From: Desulfobacterales bacterium
GTDB taxonomy: Bacteria > Desulfobacterota > DSM-4660 > Desulfatiglandales > B25-G16
Direction of reading: 5' to 3'
DNA length: 6,484 bases
Assembly (NCBI GenBank): GCA_030672485.1
Contig: DAOVGH010000003.1
Location: forward strand, 1-6,484
Shown: positions 4,912 through 6,484 of the stretch, in pieces
Layout: each line of letters opens with the position of its first letter
How positions within the stretch are numbered: the stretch's first letter is position 1
The notes under the pieces: generated by a model
What the model was told of the DNA's origin: nothing
The model's database searches: none
The model's input: only the letters and a program-made list of their open reading frames with translations
Program-made: the position numbers and the translations under genes

Positions 4912-5841
4912 ATGGGTAAACTTAGGGTTGCACTAATTGCTGGAGGGTGGTCAAGGGAAAGGGAGATATCCCTGAAAAGTGGAGCATCCGTTCATAATGC
5001 CCTGGATAAGGATAAGTACGAGGTGAAGCGATATGATCCGAGTAAGGATCTTCTCAGATTAGTACAGGACGCTAAGAATATTGATCTCGCGTTAGTGTTT
5101 CTCCACGGAAAGAAAGGAGAGGATGGTTCTATACAAGGACTTCTTGATCTTTTAGATCTTCCTTATGTCGGCTCAGGGGTCCTGGCAAGTGCATTGGCTA
5201 TGAACAAAGCGCTGAGCAAGGAACTGTTCAGGTCTGCTGGCCTGAAGGTCCCGAAGGAGATGGTGATTTCCAGGAATCAGGATATTGATCCAGCTGAGAT
5301 ATTTTCCGTTCTGGGTAAACGGGTGGTAATTAAACCAGTAGCAGAGGGATCGAGCATCGGGTTGTATATATGTGCTACAGGAGAGGAGATTGCTGAAGCC
5401 ACAAAGAATACCTTCGCTATCAGTTCAGAGGTACTCGTTGAGGAATATATTAAAGGCAGGGAGGTAAGCTGTGGGGTTCTCGGCAACAGAGAACCAGAGG
5501 CCCTGCCGGTTGTTGAGATCATTCCCCGGGAGGAATATCGTTTCTTCAGTTACACGGCTAAATATCTGCCCGGGGCATCCAAGGAGATATGTCCGGCACC
5601 ACTCCCCAGAGACGTATGTAAGAACGTTCAAAGCTCTGCCATAAAGGCCCACTGTTTACTCAATTGTAGAAACTTCAGCAGATCGGATATGATAGTGAGC
5701 GCTGGCGATGTGTATATTCTCGAGACAAACACCATACCGGGGATGACAGGGAACTCTATCTTTCCGTTAGCCGCAAGGACGGCCGGACTATCTTTCTCCA
5801 AGCTTATGGATAGGTTGATCGAGCTCGCATTTGAAGCCTAG
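4912..5841 (+). CDS. ddl: D-alanine--D-alanine ligase
   Basis: A 309-residue ATP-grasp ligase, the DdlB-like short length. It joins two D-alanines using ATP in the cytoplasm, making the dipeptide that MurF adds to UDP-muramyl-tripeptide. The N-terminal domain has GGWSREREISLKSG (11-24), with E16 matching the first-site glutamate of E. coli DdlB, then FLHGKKGEDGSIQG (63-76) and PYVGSGVLASALAMNK (84-99). The ATP-grasp core has VVIKP (138-142), the EGSSIG loop (145-150), AKYLPG (216-221) with the active-site tyrosine Y218, CPAPL (227-231), R257 and D259 of the metal/phosphate site, and ETNTIPGMT (271-279) with E271 and N273. All catalytic positions I can place are present. The start is supported by GAGGGGAGGT (4901-4910) right before ATG. 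Usually ddl sits with mur genes; here it stands alone, divergent from dnaA. Confidence 0.95.
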   Translation: MGKLRVALIAGGWSREREISLKSGASVHNALDKDKYEVKRYDPSKDLLRLVQDAKNIDLALVFLHGKKGEDGSIQGLLDLLDLPYVGSGVLASALAMNKALSKELFRSAGLKVPKEMVISRNQDIDPAEIFSVLGKRVVIKPVAEGSSIGLYICATGEEIAEATKNTFAISSEVLVEEYIKGREVSCGVLGNREPEALPVVEIIPREEYRFFSYTAKYLPGASKEICPAPLPRDVCKNVQSSAIKAHCLLNCRNFSRSDMIVSAGDVYILETNTIPGMTGNSIFPLAARTAGLSFSKLMDRLIELAFEA

Positions 5842-5871
5842 ACGGCGGATCTTCCCTTGACCTTTGGATAG

Positions 5872-5900
5872 TTGACATCCAGCATGGGAGATTAGATAAT
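5872..5900 (+). promoter_or_regulatory. Strong sigma70-like promoter downstream of ddl
   Basis: TTGACA (5872-5877) and GATAAT (5895-5900) are separated by the optimal 17 bp; together they match the consensus at 11 of 12 positions. It is the best promoter match in the window. The start point should fall at about 5907, one base before the ATG at 5908. It could serve the small ORF, a short RNA, or the ATPase gene 350 bp further on. Confidence 0.5.
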
Positions 5901-5907
5901 AGTCGGT

Positions 5908-6075
5908 ATGGGTGGAAGATATGGAAAATATGGTGAGATAAAGAGATTCGAGAGGTTACGGAAAAACAGAGGGAATGTATCCCGTGGCCAAGGAAGGCCC
6001 CATTTTTTAAAAAATAGCATGGGCGGATCGAGGGCATCAAGGAGGAAATTCCGTCACCGAAGCCCGGAAGATTAA
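5908..6075 (+). CDS. Possible 55-residue basic protein, leaderless
   Basis: An ATG at 5908 opens 55 codons ending in TAA (6073-6075). The product begins MGGRYGKYGEIKRFERLRK and is very basic, with 12 arginines and 5 lysines against four acidic residues, which would suit nucleic-acid binding. I cannot assign it to a family. Support comes from position: the ATG falls at about +2 of the strong promoter at 5872-5900, as in leaderless mRNAs. An in-frame TAG at 5893-5895 excludes a longer N-terminus, and no Shine-Dalgarno lies at a usable distance (GGGAG at 5886-5890 is 17 nt away). Against it: the short length and purine-rich DNA could give such an ORF by chance. Confidence 0.3.
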   Translation: MGGRYGKYGEIKRFERLRKNRGNVSRGQGRPHFLKNSMGGSRASRRKFRHRSPED

Positions 6076-6112
6076 GGTAGGAGGGAGAAGTGCGCTTACA
6101 ACGGGAGCACTG

Positions 6113-6193
6113 GAATACTGGAGAGATGGAGTAATGGAACTTAAACCATCTTGGTACTTCTCTTCTACATTCCTCCAATACTCCATTACTCCA
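6113..6193. repeat. Inverted pair of imperfect octamer repeats
   Basis: The left arm consists of near-tandem units of about 8 bp built on TGGA (ACTGGAAT, ACTGGAGA, ATGGAGTA, ATGGAACT; about 6115-6138). The right arm (about 6165-6193) carries the same family on the opposite strand. GGAGTAATGGA (6126-6136) and TCCATTACTCC (6183-6193) are exact 11-bp reverse complements, so the arms can form a long imperfect hairpin with a central loop of roughly 40 nt. It looks like a small intergenic repeat element. Confidence 0.5.
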
Positions 6194-6256
6194 AAAAGGC
6201 GCTATCATCTTCCGTTCCCCTGTGGCGGGATAGAATTTGGGAGAGGTTAATTGGTT

Positions 6257-6484
6257 ATGGAGACTGTAACGATAGATGGCGTAACCTTACATCTCAGTCA
6301 GCCGGACGAGTTACCCATGAATTGGGTTGGCCAGGAGGAGTTAGTAACCCAGATAATGGCAGCATGGTTGGTTATGGGTTCTGGTGATTTTCCCCTCAAT
6401 CCACGCCTGATAGGAAAGCCCGGGGTTGGAAAAACTACCTTGGCCTACCATGCGGCCAGGAGGCAAAATCGGCCTGTCTATCTC
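6257..6484 (+). CDS. MoxR-like AAA+ ATPase, N-terminal fragment (runs off the window)
   Basis: An ATG at 6257 opens 76 codons that stay in frame to the last base. Residues 53-61 are GKPGVGKTT, a full Walker A motif, preceded by a helix containing WVGQEELV (23-30) and by NPRLIG (48-53), the usual lead-in of MoxR/McrB-type (AAA_5-like) AAA+ modules. The sequence after it (LAYHAARRQNRPVYL) fits the next helix and strand. Such ATPases bind ATP as hexameric rings and remodel or load partner proteins; many work with a von Willebrand A domain protein encoded next door, and some belong to defence systems. Which case applies cannot be seen, because Walker B, the sensors and the downstream genes are missing. 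GGGAGAGG (6239-6246) lies 10 nt upstream of the ATG, a little far. A second in-frame ATG at residue 21 is possible but would remove the start of the conserved region. Confidence 0.78.
   Translation, partial: METVTIDGVTLHLSQPDELPMNWVGQEELVTQIMAAWLVMGSGDFPLNPRLIGKPGVGKTTLAYHAARRQNRPVYL

Larger units (their letters stand above)
5842..6256. other. Spacer between ddl and the AAA+ ATPase gene
   Basis: This 415-bp stretch has no recognised gene. It contains a consensus-like promoter (5872-5900), a possible 55-codon ORF (5908-6075), a 14-bp AT palindrome inside that ORF (ATTTTTT/AAAAAAT, 6002-6015), and an inverted pair of octamer-type repeats (6113-6193). No clear intrinsic terminator follows ddl. 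Confidence 0.55.

Noticed and set aside
6113..6193. CRISPR-like repeats
   Set aside because: The units are about 8 bp, degenerate and without spacers of constant length, so they cannot be a CRISPR array.
5804..6208. 134-codon minus-strand ORF
   Set aside because: It overlaps the 3' end of ddl and crosses the octamer repeats, has no domain-like pattern and is rich in Ser, Pro, Arg and Cys as expected of an antisense reading.
6151..6387. 78-codon plus-strand ORF
   Set aside because: It overlaps the ATPase gene in another frame; the frame starting at 6257 carries a clear Walker A motif, while this one starts in the repeat and shows no motif.

Overview
The window looks like a piece of a Gram-negative, anaerobe-type bacterial chromosome, most likely from the Desulfobacterota (former Deltaproteobacteria) or a close lineage. 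That placement is an inference. It rests on a DUF362/ferredoxin protein, a TIGR01212-type radical SAM protein, a DHH-family N-terminus beginning MRLLTRSDFDGL, and a DnaA whose altered Walker motifs and DNA-recognition loop resemble, from memory, DnaA proteins of that group. No rRNA, tRNA, CRISPR array, insertion sequence or prophage gene is visible.

Layout from left to right. Positions 1-78 (minus) hold the first 26 codons of a DHH-family phosphoesterase, cut by the window edge. A 343-bp spacer with several hairpins follows. A DUF362 protein with two C-terminal 4Fe-4S clusters lies at 422-1555 (minus). A 364-bp divergent spacer follows, carrying a perfect 20-bp palindrome and a consensus -10 box that precede a radical SAM gene at 1920-2849 (plus). 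That gene converges on, and overlaps by 26 bp, a small two-helix membrane protein gene (2824-3060, minus). The small gene is joined to dnaA (3057-4412, minus) by an ATGA stop/start overlap, so dnaA and the membrane protein form a two-gene unit. A 499-bp AT-rich region separates dnaA from the divergent ddl gene (4912-5841, plus) and holds a dnaA promoter, inverted repeats and one near-consensus DnaA box. After ddl come 415 bp containing a strong-looking promoter placed exactly at the start of a possible 55-codon basic ORF, then an inverted pair of octamer-type repeats. The first 76 codons of a MoxR-like AAA+ ATPase (6257-6484, plus) run off the right edge.

The genes do not form one pathway. 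dnaA (replication initiation) and ddl (peptidoglycan precursor) are housekeeping genes; the DUF362 and radical SAM proteins are iron-sulfur enzymes of unproven substrate. The points most worth following are the altered DnaA motifs, its translationally coupled small membrane protein, the palindrome before the radical SAM gene, the possible leaderless mini-gene, and whatever operon the AAA+ ATPase opens beyond the window. I see no complete undescribed system inside these 6.5 kb.
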